A stretch of 64,000 bases of DNA from Rotaria socialis (GCA_905331475.1 CAJNYU010004124.1:62001-126000), one strand, 5' to 3'. Positions 11,715 through 25,960 are shown, counted from the first letter of the stretch. Numbers and translations are program-made. Notes: generated by a model from the sequence alone, not told the origin.

Positions 11715-14700
11715 TTATTTGCCACACGCTTTTGCTACGATAGTCATTGAAAGTGCAAGATTTTTCTTCTGTAAATGAACTTTCACTTGGCTGAGTATTG
11801 TAATGGTCGATGATTTTTCATCGTCAGTATAATGAACACGATAAATTGAATAATTGTCTGGATTTCCAAGTAAACATTCGATTTGACCAATTGACATCTG
11901 AAACGTATTTTGATTGTATGATCGCGTTGTTTTAACTTCAATCAGTTCTGTTTTATCGTTTGTCGTTTTGTGCACTAGTCTAATATCATAGGGTAAACCG
12001 GATTCTTTCTTTTGATTTACCCATTCGATTTGTTCATTAGGATATTTCCATTGAAGATATCCAAAGACAAAATTTTCACCACATCGACCTGTCTTAAGAT
12101 CGTCTTCCATGTTACCTGCGCTTGAATTACCCACTAATGGTAAGACATTCGATACTGAAAGATTGAAATCATGTATATTTGAAATATGAATGCGTTCAAA
12201 TACAGTTGGCACCGACGACATTTTTTTTCCCACTGAAGTTAGGTCAGATAATCGTTCATCGTCATTTGACGTTGGCTGTGTGTTCACTAGAGAAATCACA
12301 ATAATATCACTTATATCATCGATAAATTCTTACCATCGACCTTCGTGAAATTATTGTTTGGTACTACTTGTTCATCTGCGGTTTTCTTTAGCTGTTCTTG
12401 GACATTCTTTGAAGTAATTGATGTCGATTCAGATGAAATTACTGCATCATTACGAGATGTACACGTGAAATTGTTTTCTTTTAAGACACTGCCTGGTTGT
12501 GGTTTTTTCCCTTGCGATGGTAAATTCAAGTTTATCGTTCCTGGCTTGACTGGAAAGCAGACAAGTGGTTTTACCTCTCCTTCTCCTTCGACTTTATTAG
12601 ACTGAACCTTTAATGGAAAGCAATTCGATTCTTTTTTCATGTTTTCAATGGCTTCATCGGAAATATTGACGGATGCATTATTTAAACTTATCCGTTGTTC
12701 GTCATCGGTCTCCTCATGATCTGTAAATAAGAGTTCGGGCTGTTTGATTACGGGTGCAATTACCCATTTCATTGTGCCCGATTGTAAGGGCAAGCTTTGT
12801 CTTAGACTTGTCAAACCGTCAGGTCCTTTTTGTTGATATGTTTTGAAGAGATTTTTGATAAATTCGGCGAGTTTCTGTCGTATTAATTCATTTTCAATCA
12901 AATAATTCACCAGTGTACTGATGTGTTTTTCAGGTTTTTCGATTGTTTTCAAAATAAAGAATTTTCCAGTTGATTCATCGATAAAAGACGAATGTGTTTT
13001 TGATGATTTCAATGCTCTTATTGTATTATCCTTGTATGAATACGAGAAACGGATTCGATCGACTGAAACAATTTTCATTCGAGCGAAAACTGATTGAAAA
13101 TAATTTGATTGTGTCTCGGACAGGCTATTATGTTTGATTAAGAATGATTGAATAAGATCAATGGTATGCAAATAAAAATCGGTTAATTCCATCGATGGCC
13201 GTTCATTATCACTATTAGCAAGAATCTTGATGACATCACTTAGATTTGGAATTCCAAACATCGAGCAGAACATATTTTTTAAAGTCGGAGTACAAATATG
13301 ACCTAGAAGATACACATATCTCTTGATTTTTTGAGTCGACTTTTCACAATAAAAAATCTACGCATTTAATTTTGATTAGTCAGAAATATTTCTCATAGTT
13401 TTAAAAAGTAACGCTAACAAATGAATAGCCCGAATTTTGTTATGCACTATACCCTAACTTAAGCCGTCTTGTCTCATAGCTGAGCAGACATCCGATTTAG
13501 GAAAATAAGAGAGGGTGGGAATTCGTATCCTTGACGCCTCTGGATATTCTTACCTGATGGATTGACAATCAACAGTATGTCTGAAAATAGACGAGCAATA
13601 TCCATGTCGTGTGGATAGAAAATTGGATCGCTACATTTGCGATATTCATTTGCTGTGTCCAAACATGGAATAAAAGCCCAATTGGCAGATTTTTCTAAAT
13701 AATCATAGACGTTTTAGCACGAAATCGTTTATTATCAAAAAACATTTTGTTTCGAAGTACCTCGAACTAATGTTTGGCAGTTTTGAGTAAATGCAAGATG
13801 TGTTATAACATCAATACATCGCCAAATATAGTCTTTCTTTTTACCGTTTACATTTGATAACAATGGAAGATAATCTTCAAGTGTAGGTTGTTGTTTAACT
13901 TGGAGTAAATTGATAAAGAATGCTTTTAATAATGGATTTTGCCCATAATAGGGTTGAATCAAAGTGTACTGTTTGGTTGAAGTTCGACTTGTCATTTTAC
14001 TATTTGTTGTTTCTAACAGTGAATGAGGATCGTTCCAAATGACTTCATCAGCGAATAGGAAGTCGCCCATATCTTCAGTTCGCGGTATGAAAACTAGTGG
14101 CCATAGACGAAAACGAGCAAGAAGTGAATGAGTTTCATCGGCAGTAATTATCATTTGGTATACTTGACAAATATTTTCAAGTTTATCCAAACATGATTGG
14201 CGTTTTGTTCTAGGCATGATGCACGGTATTCTAAAAATATTCGACATGCAAAAGCGTTTTTTCTTCAAAGAAATACATACGGTTCGTTCGTATCCAGGTT
14301 AACATGAAGATTGATAATTTGATAGAGAGAATCTCGATCTAAATTACATGACCATTTCATAAATAATTCGAACATCGTTATGGGAGTTATATCTTTTTTA
14401 AGTCCGAGAATATTAAAAATAAAATCTGAATCTTTCAATGGTATTTTCGTAGAATCTAAGTGTGGCACATATCGACGAAGTAAATTATTTGAAGGTAGAT
14501 AATACACATCGGACGGTTTGAATAGTTTTCCACCAACAACAGGTATCCAGGCATGTTGCCGAAGTGAACGCAAAAATGATGATTCGACATTTTTCACTGG
14601 TGGCACATTCATGTGTCGCATTCGTGAACGAACCACCGAAGCCACGTAATGCATTGCTATGTGCCGATGATGTTGATGAAGATAGAGTAAAAGTTGGGTA

Positions 14701-17700
14701 CATTGATTAATATCGTTGTCTTTTGATGAAATAAGTGCATCGAATTCATTGGAACACCAATCATTTATGATAAAAGGTTCATGAATAAGGCCAGATAATG
14801 ATGACATTTCATTTTCCCATGGAGTATTGACAAGTTGTTCAACATTGGCAAAACCTAAAATGAATGATTTTATTTTATTTTATTTTTTGTTTTGAAAAAT
14901 ACGATCTATTACGGTTGTCCATGAAATTCATTTGAAAGAAATCACTCAAATCGAGTTCATTTAGAAATGCAAGAAACTTCCTTCTTTCGCTGTCGTGATA
15001 GAATAATTCGTTTTGATATTCTTGAATATAATCGTGCGAAATGAAGGTAAATTGATGATTAGTAAGTTTCAAATGTTCAAGTGATTTTGAACAGCCATAC
15101 AAAGCTGTCAAATGAACAATGGTTTTATCAGAACCAAGACGAACAAATTTTCCATCAAGCGTTTTAATTATCATCGATTTCTTTATTTGTTCCATTTCGT
15201 GTGCAAACATCTCCGGATTCAGAGCGTAAAGTTCTCTATAAATACATATGAGATATGCAATCAGTGTTGCATCGGGCTTTTTCGACCATTGGCTGTCGTC
15301 GCGAATTATCGGTACAATATGACTCGAATAGATTCGGCGCACATTACGCGCATCACAAAGACCTATATCATAATGAACGAAATTTCATTATCATTAGAAT
15401 GAATCTTACCTAAAGTTGTTAACAATGCTTTTATTGAATCTAAGCGTCGCGGATATTTATCTTCGATGTAATACAGTAGACGATCATCAATTGTTGGTAA
15501 ATCATCTAGAACAATCTTGAGATGTTTAGCATATTTAATTGTTTTATCTGGTGGAAATAAGATCGTTCGATTCTCGAATTCATCAATCGAAACCAATTGA
15601 GATTGTTGTCGTAATGGGATTATTTTTAATTGTTTTAATTCAGCTATTGTCGTATGTTCTGTATCGTCATCTTGATCGTTATTAAAGTCGGGCCGTTCTC
15701 GTTGTTGTTGTAGACTATAATCGATGCAAAGAAGCCATTGTGCAACTAAAGAGAAACAAGAATTTCATGTGTAATACAAGATCAGGTTCTTTCTTACTTT
15801 GTTCAATACTCGTTGTTTTCGTTGAATGTATTTGATCATTTTGCTTGTATAGCGTACGAATTAATTTGAGAATATCAGCAAAATCCAATCGACGACAGCC
15901 TAATTTAATAAGAATTTGTTCGTCAGATTCTTTGAGAAATTCATCATGAAGATAATAACTATTGAAATGGGACAAAAGTAAACTTTGCGAGAAAATTTTT
16001 CGTATAAACGGATCACGAACAAGTACACATTGTGATGGTAAAACCCAATCAATGGTTGCTTCATCGTCGTGACAAAAAACAGGTAAACGAATGATACCCA
16101 TTAAACATTGAATACTTTTATCGACGAATGTATTAAAATAGGGATCGATTTCATTCCGCATTGGTATTAACTTGAGAAAATATTTTAAAGTTTGAATTTT
16201 TGTTAATGGATGATTTGTTTGATGAAAATCGAGCGCACATTTATTGAGTAGTTCGGGTAAATGTTGAAATTGTTCATAGGCCAATGAAAACAGTTGAACC
16301 ATTTCGGATTTTAACCAATCGTTCCATCGATTATCACGTATAACTTCTTGTCGCGCTGCTGTTATCTCAAAATCGGCCTGTAAAATAAAACGGAAACCAT
16401 ACGAACGAAGAGGTAAATAAGCAAATAATGGTTGTGTCGAGAGAATTTGCCGAGATGAACATTCATAAATAGGATTTAATGGATAAGCTATGGCGATAGT
16501 TGTTGATTCGACATCACATTTTATTTCGCTTAGTTTCATCTAAACGCGGAGAAAAAAACGCATACATTTTTCTCAGTAGGAAAACTTAAAATCACTCAGT
16601 ATTCTAAGAGATTATAACCACGACATTTCAAAGTCAAGGTAGCAAATCAAATAGTATACTGCTTTCTCTTACTTTGAGATCATTGGGTACATGGATAACT
16701 TTTTTCACAACAAGCCAAAAATGTTTAATGACATCGTCTCTTTGAACTGTTCGCTCTTGTAATTCAATAATTTGTTCTTGAGCGTGATCAATTCGAGTAA
16801 AGGAACTATGACTAATGATTTGATGGTCATCTTCTCGGATGATTTCAATACGCCGAAGACGATTCAAAAACAGTAGAAGTATCGGCTGAATATCGTCGAA
16901 ATTTCGTTGAAGTCGATCACCTCGTTTATCTTGTTTTATCGGTAGACGAATTCGCGTTATCCATTCATCATTCGATGGTAATATTTCGCTAGACTTATCG
17001 ACCCAAATTGGTCGAATATAACCAATTTGTTGAGTACCATGCACAGTATCGAAACAGAATTGATACGATCCTGAATAAATCTCTGGGCAATCGGATACCA
17101 TAAATACTGATTTGAAACCAATACCTAAAATAAATGAATACAAGGATCGCGGGCTCAAGTTTATTTCATCTGTTCATCGGCGCCTTTGCTATGATCAACG
17201 TATGAACAGTTTCAAGCAAAATTCTAATTGACTACCTTTGTGTCCAGCATAGCCTTGCTTGTGTTTGCCTTTCGTTGATGCACCAACATTGCAAATAGCT
17301 GAAATATGCATGGGTCGAAATCCAATTTCATTATTACAAACAAGAATACGTTCCGATGAAAGAGCAAATCGTAGTGTCGGCAGACGATTCGATAAATATT
17401 GATTATCGTCTGCATTTTGAATAAGTTCAAGTACGAAGTGGCCTTGTTCGGAATATAGATCGTTTGACAATTTTTCAAGACTGCGCTCGATCATGCCTTG
17501 AAGATTACTTACAATTGATTGGCCAGTCGGATCGAGACCAGCGTTGACACCAAAACCACGACGGATCGATTCGATATGTTCAAATGCAGCTTGTACAGAA
17601 TCGTTTTCACTTATAATACGTTTTTCTTGCTCATTATTGACGTAACTTTCAGATGATGTTGCCGGTGAGATTGGCTTCTGCATTTTTTTTCCTACTACAT

Positions 17701-20700
17701 CTGGTTGAACATTTTCTATACGAGAATATGCTTTATATTACATTTGCAGTTATCCGGATTATATAGCCAAGAAAAAAAGACAAATTACCTTTTACAATCA
17801 CTTCTGTAGTATGTGATTGTCTTTTTGTTGGTACAATCTGAATTTGCTGCTGTTCCATCCATTTACTTGTATTCTTCCATTCCTTCATATCGAGCGCACA
17901 GCCCCAGATTTCCAATTTATTCTTTTGTTTACCATTTGCCAATAGCCAAAGCTTCTGCCGATTATTGATACCTTTTTGTTCTTTATAATCAGTACGAAAT
18001 ACATCGTCGAGTGGTGCAAGTACAAGTTCTTGAACGATTAATGTTTGTCCGACAAGTGCTGGCAGATAGGTAAGAAATTCAAGAATATATTCCATTGGTT
18101 CGATGGGTTCGTGTCCAAATGTAGCCGATGATTGAAGCAAAACAAACCATGTATGCATTACTTGTCGATAGATACTGAATGGTAATCGATTGACGTGAAC
18201 ATACTCAAGAATAATCGAGGCACAAAGATAACCAACGGCAGAGCGTACATTCATTTTAGCCAATTCTTGTTCAAAATGTGTCAAAGATGATTCAATTGGC
18301 AGACGAAATAATTCATGAGTCGATGTTTCTAACAGTAGAAGGCCGTCAAGTTCAGTTTTCTTTCGAGTAATGAACGTTTTTAGAGATCCATATTTTGGTT
18401 GAAAGAAATACAGCCATTGTAACCATGTGCTTAGATCGGTCATGACTGGGCACTGAAGGATCAGTTTGCACAGATGTTCTTCATCTATAGATGACGTTGT
18501 TGAACTGATACTCAGTCGATTTAAACTAACAACATCCAAGAGTGACTCTTCAAAACTACCAATAAATAAATATTGTATTCAACTAGAGCTTAGAAACAAA
18601 TCTGAATTCTTACTAGATCATGGATTGTGCTTGTTGTTGTTGTTGTTGTTTTGCTTTGTTGATGATTTGGGTAGTATCTTGAAAGCCGCATAAACTACCA
18701 AATTTGTGTTTTACACCTTTTTCAATGGCTGATAGCTGATCTGCACTGAAACAAACGGGCCTGTCAGTAGTACTTTTATTGAGTGTGTTTGCATGTGCAT
18801 CATCTTCTCGTTTATCATGAATTCTTAAAAGCTGGTTGACAAATGTATATAGATCTCGTCGATTACCCGTTGGTATGACATTTTCATAGACAGATAATTG
18901 CCCGTTCGGATCGATTCGTTGACGATACAAATGAAGAAATGACATTAAGCTAAGTGGAAGACGGCCACCGTCGTCTTCATTGATCATACCGAATTCAAAA
19001 AAATTTTCGACTCCATGGTAACTACAAAATGTTTTCTCTACTTCAGCCCATTGTTTCACAGTTAGAATGCTATCGCGAGTTTTGAGATATTGGCTAAGAT
19101 CAATACACAATTGATTAAGAGTTATTCGAGATTTAGCTACTGGCATGGATAATCCTGCTACCGGTGCTGTTGCTGATAACGTATTTGCGAATGATGTATC
19201 CACGGCTGTACGCATGGCAGTGTTTGGCATTAACTAAAATATTTTAGTTGAACACTATTACTATTACAAGCATCAATAGGTTGATTGAACTACTGACGTT
19301 AAAGAAAATATTACTTTTTTTAATTCACATCAATAACCCTTCAGTGATGCTGAGTTTTTCTCACGTGTTGAGACGCATTTCAACATAAAATAAAACTGAT
19401 CTTTTCGGAAGTAATTCAAGAAGGATAAAATGAAAACTTTTAGAATCCTTAGAGCAGATACATATATTGACAAATAGTACTGGTTTTAGTTGAAAATTCA
19501 ACTTTGTATTATGTCTCACGGGACAAGACCTAGATATCCTAGTGACTGAAATTAAGGTCAAGTCTTTTTCCTTTTTCGTTGATACTGTTACTCAAATAGG
19601 ACAGTTAAGGAGGCAAGTTTTTTATGCACAAAATTTATTTCAACAATGAAATGAATCATTTTCGTATCAAACAGTTGTGAAGTATATCATTTTCAGTCAA
19701 AGTTTTCTAAACACGGGCATACACCAATTCATTTTCTTCAACATCTAAATCAATGACATTTTGAAATTTATAATTTGTTAATATTTTAACTGAAACTAAC
19801 ACGAAAATATATCTTCTCGAATACACGAGGTTGATCGATATGATTCGGTGCCTTGCGAAAAATGGCCGATCTCTTTATAATCACTATTTTGTAATGCAAC
19901 ATGCTCCGTGGAAAAGTTACAGAGCCTGTAGACTGTCAAGATAAAGTGTGTCATGAATAATTTATGACGTTTGGTTTTCTAAATATTATTTACTGTCGAG
20001 ATATAAAGTGCATTAATTTTACAAACTAATAAGCTATTTTTCTTGTTCGTTGGAAAAAAATGTTTGATACTCTGATGCTGTATTGTTGACATCTTGTTTG
20101 AGCTTTTATTTTTACAGTTTCTAAAGCTAGTAAACACTTATTTTTGCTCTTAATGTAGAAGCTTGATTTTTGCTTTTTGCCGTTAGTTTTTTTGAGAAAT
20201 AGCGAATATTAATTCTTAACGGTATTTTCGAAGAAGAAACCATTTTGACTTATATTTAATTGAACAATAATTATACTGAATGAGCAATAAATTTGTTGAA
20301 TCAAAAATAACTAATTCTAATTAGAGATAAATTGTATTAAAAAGGGCAATATGCGTTGGCCTTTTTACGCAAATAGATATTTTTTCAATTTTATGAAATA
20401 GAATATATAATCTATACAAATTACTCAATGACAACGCGTACCACAATATATTGCTGATTGTGAAAAGGACAGTGATATGGAACTGGATTCTTCTAATAAC
20501 AGTGAATAGATTAAAAAATGTAAAAGACCAAAATAGACAAACATGCGTTTGGGTGCAGGTAAGAAAATTTTACTGATCAAATATCGATTGCCAGAAAAAT
20601 TTGATCCATATTATAATAATTTGTCAATTTTTTTTAATCAATCGGATACACGGTCGGGTCCAGGTTCGTATATTTTTGGACCGGATGTGCTCTAGTGCGA

Positions 20701-22874
20701 GTTATAGTTTATCTCTTAACTTAGACCCACACCTAACAGAGGCAAAACAATGTGAAAAACGGCAGAAAAAGAAAAAATGGCTTCACTGACAATGATTTAT
20801 TATTTTTATTTACGATTGTAAATAAAAATAATGTACTTTTTCTTTTTTTTGTATGGTTAACATGAAATTATTACTATTTTTTAATGAGTTATTTATTGCT
20901 CATTTGACATTATAAAATTGTTCAAATAAATGCAAGCCAATGTTTTTGTGACTACGTGAAATAAATTATTAGAGAGGTACGCAAGAACAAGAAGCAAACA
21001 TAGACTCATGTTTTTCTGCTAGAAGTTGCAAAGCTGATTTCTTTTTTTTGTATTCGTGTATGATTATACATTTATCGTGAATAATTTACGTTCTCAGTAG
21101 TTACAAACTTACGGATAATTGATTGGATGACCCCGATTGGTATTGTTTGTTATGAGGTGATTGGTTCATATCTGGTAGTTGAGGGTTTTGTACTGTACTT
21201 GATTGAATCGGACTAATAATTGGATATTGATAGAATTTTTTCAATTCTACCAGTAATTCTTCGGGCTTTTTCATTGTTCCGAGACAGATGCTTACATTGA
21301 AAAGACTCTGTAATAATTCATCTTTTCGAAATTTATTCAATGTATCTTGAAGGATTTTTTGTTCCGATACGACTAGATATTTTTCAACGATCGAAATTAG
21401 ATGATCAAAAACTATTGTAGGCGATTTTTTTTCCTTATCATGTGGACTTTGAAATTCAAATTTTACTTCTTTGATTAATTCTGCAAATTTTGCTTGAGCT
21501 ATTTTCATTATTTTCGATCTGGCATCTGATTCTGATTGGCGATTATGACGTCGATGTTCATGTGTCAATTTTCTTGTCACCTAAGTGAAAATACTTCATT
21601 CAATGATGTCTTATTGCGGGAGTCAAATGCAATTACCTCAGTTAAGTATGGAAACGATCGACAAAAAATGCCAAGTTGTTCACGACTTTCCACTTTGTAT
21701 TCTTTAACTAATTTTTCTAGAAATTCATCGAAGGGTATACGCATCGGGCCACGATATGCCGCTTGAAAGTCAAGAAATGCATTGATAACATTGCTTGTTG
21801 TAATCTCAGTAATTGCTTTGCCCGATGTTGGTCGCGTGTATTGAAATATACGTTTTATATCGGGATGTTCTTCGAGTGGACCCAAATGAGCATCTTCATA
21901 TTTTTCTAGTTTAAGAACTTTAGCTAACATCGCGCCAAGATCGTGTAGTGTGCATAAATTGAAAACTTTTTCAAAGACTTGCATATAAAGTTTCACAGAT
22001 TTATGACGTTGAATCAAATTATTCAATGGCGTAAGATTACGCTGGTCAACACCAATTTGATGAAACGAACGTATGCCTAAATGTTCAAAGATTTCACGTT
22101 CAACGCGTTGAACGGAAACAAACTCTTGACGTGCATGTATTGTCAAAATAATTTTGCATAGAAAATCAATAACAAGTTCTTCTTTACACGACTTTGCTTG
22201 TGATACAGCAGGAGCATTGATAGTGTCTGCAATATATGAAATACAGCATAACAAACACTTTTACAAGGAATAGCTGGGCAAGACGCTTGATTATTTTACT
22301 TCGAAATTTCCTGGCAATCGATCTAAAATTATGAGCAGTTCATGCTATCAATTTTTCTTTTCGTTTTCTCCCTCTCTCTCTCTCTCTCTTTCTCGTCATC
22401 AATATTGTTTAAAAAAGCTAAATTTATCTACCAATTGGATGAGCCAATTGAATGTTCGGTGGTACCGCGTGATAAGTAGTAGTAGGAATTGCTGATTGTT
22501 GACAAGCTAAATGGTTCGGTTGCATAAGCAAGTCATTTGTTGATGAAGATTGTTCATTGTTGGATGCTGCCAATAAATTGATGGCTAAACCGAAAATCAA
22601 ATTATAGATCAAACATGTTGTTGACGCGTTTCACACGCGTATCTCACGGGTAGGAATAATCGTTTGTGCATTGCTGCATGCGTCTGGTTTTTGCAGTTGC
22701 TGCTGAAAAACAAAGAAAATAGGTTGAAAAAATTTTCAATGATACATCGAATACCGAAAACAATTGATTATTATTATGTAAAACAATTTTAGAATCAGTC
22801 GATTGGGCAACATGATACGATGAGGAATTTTCGCCATTCCTACGCTTAGGATCTTTAGTGAAGGCTCGACTCAT
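11715..22874 (-). CDS. NO VEIN-type giant protein (GHKL ATPase + DUF3883)
   Basis: Seventeen exons on the minus strand: 22874-22755, 22702-22648, 22584-22432, 22226-21637, 21580-21113, 19233-18614, 18555-17789, 17715-17236, 17124-16673, 16539-15798, 15745-15410, 15362-14913, 14854-14281, 14230-13761, 13694-13554, 13302-12334, 12286-11715. All sites are GT-AG and phases match; the total is 2652 aa. Residues about 1020-1095 carry an Hsp90/sacsin-like Bergerat ATP site: N box ELIQNADDN, then CNNEIGF and GASTKGKHK...GHKGIGFKSVF. The last ~150 residues are DUF3883, the C-terminal domain of plant NO VEIN, with a D...EVK pattern (2563, 2579, 2581) like PD-(D/E)xK nucleases. The N-terminal ~900 residues are helical and unrecognised, with a Gln run at the end of exon 6. 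The exact role in animals is unknown. The start could lie upstream (frame open to 23021). Confidence 0.85.
19234..21112 (-). other. 1.9-kb intron 5 of the NO VEIN-type gene
   Basis: The donor GTAAGT follows the codon for the last Ser of exon 5, and the acceptor TTTTAG precedes TTA ATG CCA; phase 0 on both sides supports a true intron rather than two genes. It holds AT-rich sequence and short open frames, none recognisable. If the intron call is wrong, exon 6 offers an in-frame ATG at 19230 for a shorter protein. Confidence 0.65.
22371..22390. repeat. (CT)n microsatellite in intron 3
   Basis: About ten CT units in the polypyrimidine-rich intron between exons 3 and 4 of the NO VEIN-type gene. 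Confidence 0.85.
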
Positions 22875-23792
22875 CACGTTGGCTGCAGTCGATTGTGTGC
22901 CCGACAGTAAAATTAATGTTGAGTTTCTTTTTCTTTCAGTCCGACTGACTTTTCTTTCATATACTTTCTCGGCAGAGAGAAAGCAACAAACCAACGCTCC
23001 ACACGCCAACACATGATTCACATCCTTTTTTATTTTGCATTATGTTGTCGCGAATTATCTTATTTTTTGCAAAATATTTATTCATAGAAACCATTGGTAT
23101 AATGCGTCTGCCGTGATGTAGCCGATCGTACGCATTCTCTTAATTCGACGCTGATCAAAATAATATGCTTATCACACTGTGTCCAATATGCACACAGTAT
23201 TTTTTTCCAAAATATAACGATTCTTATCAAATAGATGTGATCAAAATGTCTGTGTGTCTCGATTTTTTCTATTACTTCTATTTTTAATATCAATATTTCT
23301 ATTGAAACTGCATGATAGGAGAAAAATTCAGTATATATTTATGACACATGTATAATACAGAACATATTGTTTCAATAGAAATATTCAATCAAACTACTCG
23401 TTTATTGACTCTTCATACTTTTCGAACTTCAAATAGGCAATCTTACAATTGAAAAATACAAATCTTTAGGAGATCAAAAGAAATGAATTTTACACCACTA
23501 CACTCGCGAGAGTTATAATATGATTCGAAAATTTGCTTTGTTTTCGAAGTCACGACACATTATATGGAATGGAAAAAAATAAGAGAAAAAATTTTCCCAT
23601 TCTTATCGTTAGAAAAATATTGCATTTGCCGTCATATTTCAACAGTACCTTTGCTGGATTCTTTCTCGCGTTGAGCAAAGATAAAATCTGTGATAAGAAT
23701 TGCAACACCAATGTCAAGAGATCATTCTATCGACTAAATGGCAACGGTTTTAAGTGAGATATTTGTTTTTTGTGTTTGTAGACTGACTCAGG
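22875..23792. other. Intergenic, 5' side of NO VEIN-type gene
   Basis: The frame of exon 1 stays open to 23021, so part of this may be 5' untranslated or coding. Beyond that only short open frames are seen, such as 23533-23757 (+), which I cannot support as a gene. Confidence 0.4.
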
Positions 23793-24149
23793 CTTTAAAA
23801 AGAAGCATAAAAAAGAAGGTCATTGTGTGCTGATGGGAGAGTTATTTCAAAGTATCCGATAACCCACCAACTTCGGACCTCCGATAATTTGTATTCGGTA
23901 TGCTGTACTTATCCTGTAAAAAATTGATATTGTGCAATAACTACTGCAGTAGTTAACACGAATGGTACGTCATGAAAAATATCACAGGACAGAAGGCTCA
24001 CAGCAATGAGTAGTAGAGTCGTCATATCGGTTCGTTCTCAACATAAATACAGATTAGTTGTCACTCATCAGCAGTGAATATCTACAATGTGAAACTCGCC
24101 TTATGTGCATCACTTTCTGATTTTAATATTTCTAATAAATAGCAGAATG
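23793..24149 (-). repeat. Dispersed ~355-bp repeat, copy 2
   Basis: This is the reverse-complement partner of 3967-4325. It carries the same CTACTGCAGTAG palindrome and the same outer edges (TTTAAAAAGAAGCATAAAA on the left, ATAAATAGCAGAATG on the right), with scattered substitutions and small indels. Confidence 0.75.
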
Positions 24150-24272
24150 AATTGGCAAGATGAATTTGTGTGGTTATCCTCATTGTTCCTCTCCGGTAAA
24201 ATCGAAACACTCATATGTAAATTTTGCATGATGTGGATGAAAGATTTCTGCAGTTATCGACCGATACAAACG

Positions 24273-24566
24273 CTAACACATAACCACACTACTATGTATT
24301 CTCTCTGCACCAACAACGTAAAGTATCAATTCATCTTGAGGATATATATGTGTACGGATAGTGTTAATGTCTATTGCTTTCTGTTTGTCGAACCACTGAG
24401 TAAACCCATAAACATAGTAATGATTGAAAAAATCAGCATCAGGGTCTGCTCGAATTTCTGGTTGATAATTTTTCAATTCATGTTCAATCTTGGTCGACCA
24501 AAATTCGTTGGTTGCTGAACTGAAAAAGAGCGTAAAAAAAACAACGAAGATGATAAAGCAAAACAA
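24273..24566 (-). CDS. Hypothetical small secreted protein or orphan exon
   Basis: This 97-aa frame starts with a strongly hydrophobic stretch (MFCFIIFVVFFTLFFSSA) that reads as a signal peptide, followed by a polar region rich in aromatic and charged residues. I do not recognise it. An alternative is that CTCTTTTTCAG inside the hydrophobic part is a splice acceptor and the rest is an exon of a degraded gene. It lies 124 bp from the dispersed repeat copy. Confidence 0.3.
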   Translation of the reverse strand: MFCFIIFVVFFTLFFSSATNEFWSTKIEHELKNYQPEIRADPDADFFNHYYVYGFTQWFDKQKAIDINTIRTHIYPQDELILYVVGAERIHSSVVMC

Positions 24567-25960
24567 ATTAATTTAGTTTTCTTACAGTAATATTTATTTC
24601 ATTATTAGATCAAATTTTCTAAAACAAAAGCTACTGACAATCATACTGATGAAATCTTTTGCCGTGATGATGGCACTCGATTGACGGAAGGCGGATCCTG
24701 AGCGATTTGTGTAATGTGAGTAAGATATCTTTTTTTTTATTTCACAAAATCCATAGTTCTGTGCAGATTTCTGCAAATGCTTGACTTATATAGAAGAAAA
24801 ATCAGCAACTTTTTCGTGCATTTTCATCTACGGAAAAAAGTTTTACCTTATTTCGACTAATCAGGGCGTTTTGGTATTTGATCACATTTATTTTGATTTC
24901 AAAAAAGATCTTCTCCTACTCTGACCTCTTCATGTCGTTCGTTAAACTATGATTAAAATGTTTGTCTATTATGAATATTTAATATTAAATAGACCTTATA
25001 AAAAAGAACACTAGGAATAGAGCAGAGACAAAAACAAACAAAAAACGAGCCCGTCAACTTTGATAGTATGTCATAGTAGTTGATGATCGCAGGAGAAAAA
25101 TGAATGTCAACATGAATAATTTGTAGCACTAAGTATGCATTCTTGCACAAAGGTAAACATCGATTAAATCATCTGTTCTGTGTTGATGTCTACAACAGAA
25201 AATATAAAACCAACGTGACTTTGTTTAAAACTATCTTTTCTTCAAACATAATCCTATTACCGTATCGAAAACATTGACTTTAATAGATCTAACAATGCAT
25301 GAAATCACTGTTGTTGAAAATACAACGAACAGAACTACGTAAATATTTAATCGTGTCGATATTAATACACATCATTTACTCGTCAAAAACATTTATTTGT
25401 ATACCATAGCCTTGCTTTTTCATTAATCATAAATTATCTCAAGCAGTATGTATTGTAGATAATTATTTGAAATATATTTGAACTGCTCTTTCTTCGTTCT
25501 CTCTTTGGTTGACTGCCCATTCGTGCCTAAGAAAAAGAATAATGCTATAAAACGAGAAAAAACAATCAAAGAAAGGCACCCATTAAAGCGACATTATTTA
25601 TGATACGGTAAACGTTAATAAATGAGACTTCGAAAATTTTTCTCGGCGGAAATCTAACTTGAGAATTTTAGCAATGTTAATTAGAAGCATCACGCCTAAT
25701 TCTCATCCTATTGTTTTCTTTCGAACAGTTTTAATAAATTTCTTGGCTGAGCGAAGTTAATAACAGGAGACTACAGGAAGAATGGACGTCGCCACAGGAC
25801 AACATTAACTACTGCTAACGCTGAAAAACCAAGTCAATTTAATCAACACCTGATTCATTTTATTCAATACATTGGCGAATTTTCGCTTCTAGTTTAGACT
25901 GAGTTTCGTATAATTGACATCTACGTGTTGATCAAATTAAATATTTTACTCCAAACAACA
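24567..25960. other. Intergenic, upstream half of inverted duplication
   Basis: From about 24990 to 25960 the sequence aligns with the reverse complement of 7599-8580 upstream of paralogue 1, for example TTCGAACAGTTTTAATAAAT against TTCGAATAGTTTTAATAAAT. The rest shows no gene. Confidence 0.55.

Noticed and set aside
20601-20789. 62-aa frame inside intron 5 of the NO VEIN-type gene
   Set aside because: Joining flanking exons across it keeps phase, and the frame has no recognisable content.
11715-22874. Several separate genes (frames at 18613-19230, 21101-22254 and others) or bacterial contamination
   Set aside because: All frames link through GT-AG sites with matching phase into one 2652-aa protein; many spliceosomal introns rule out a bacterial source.
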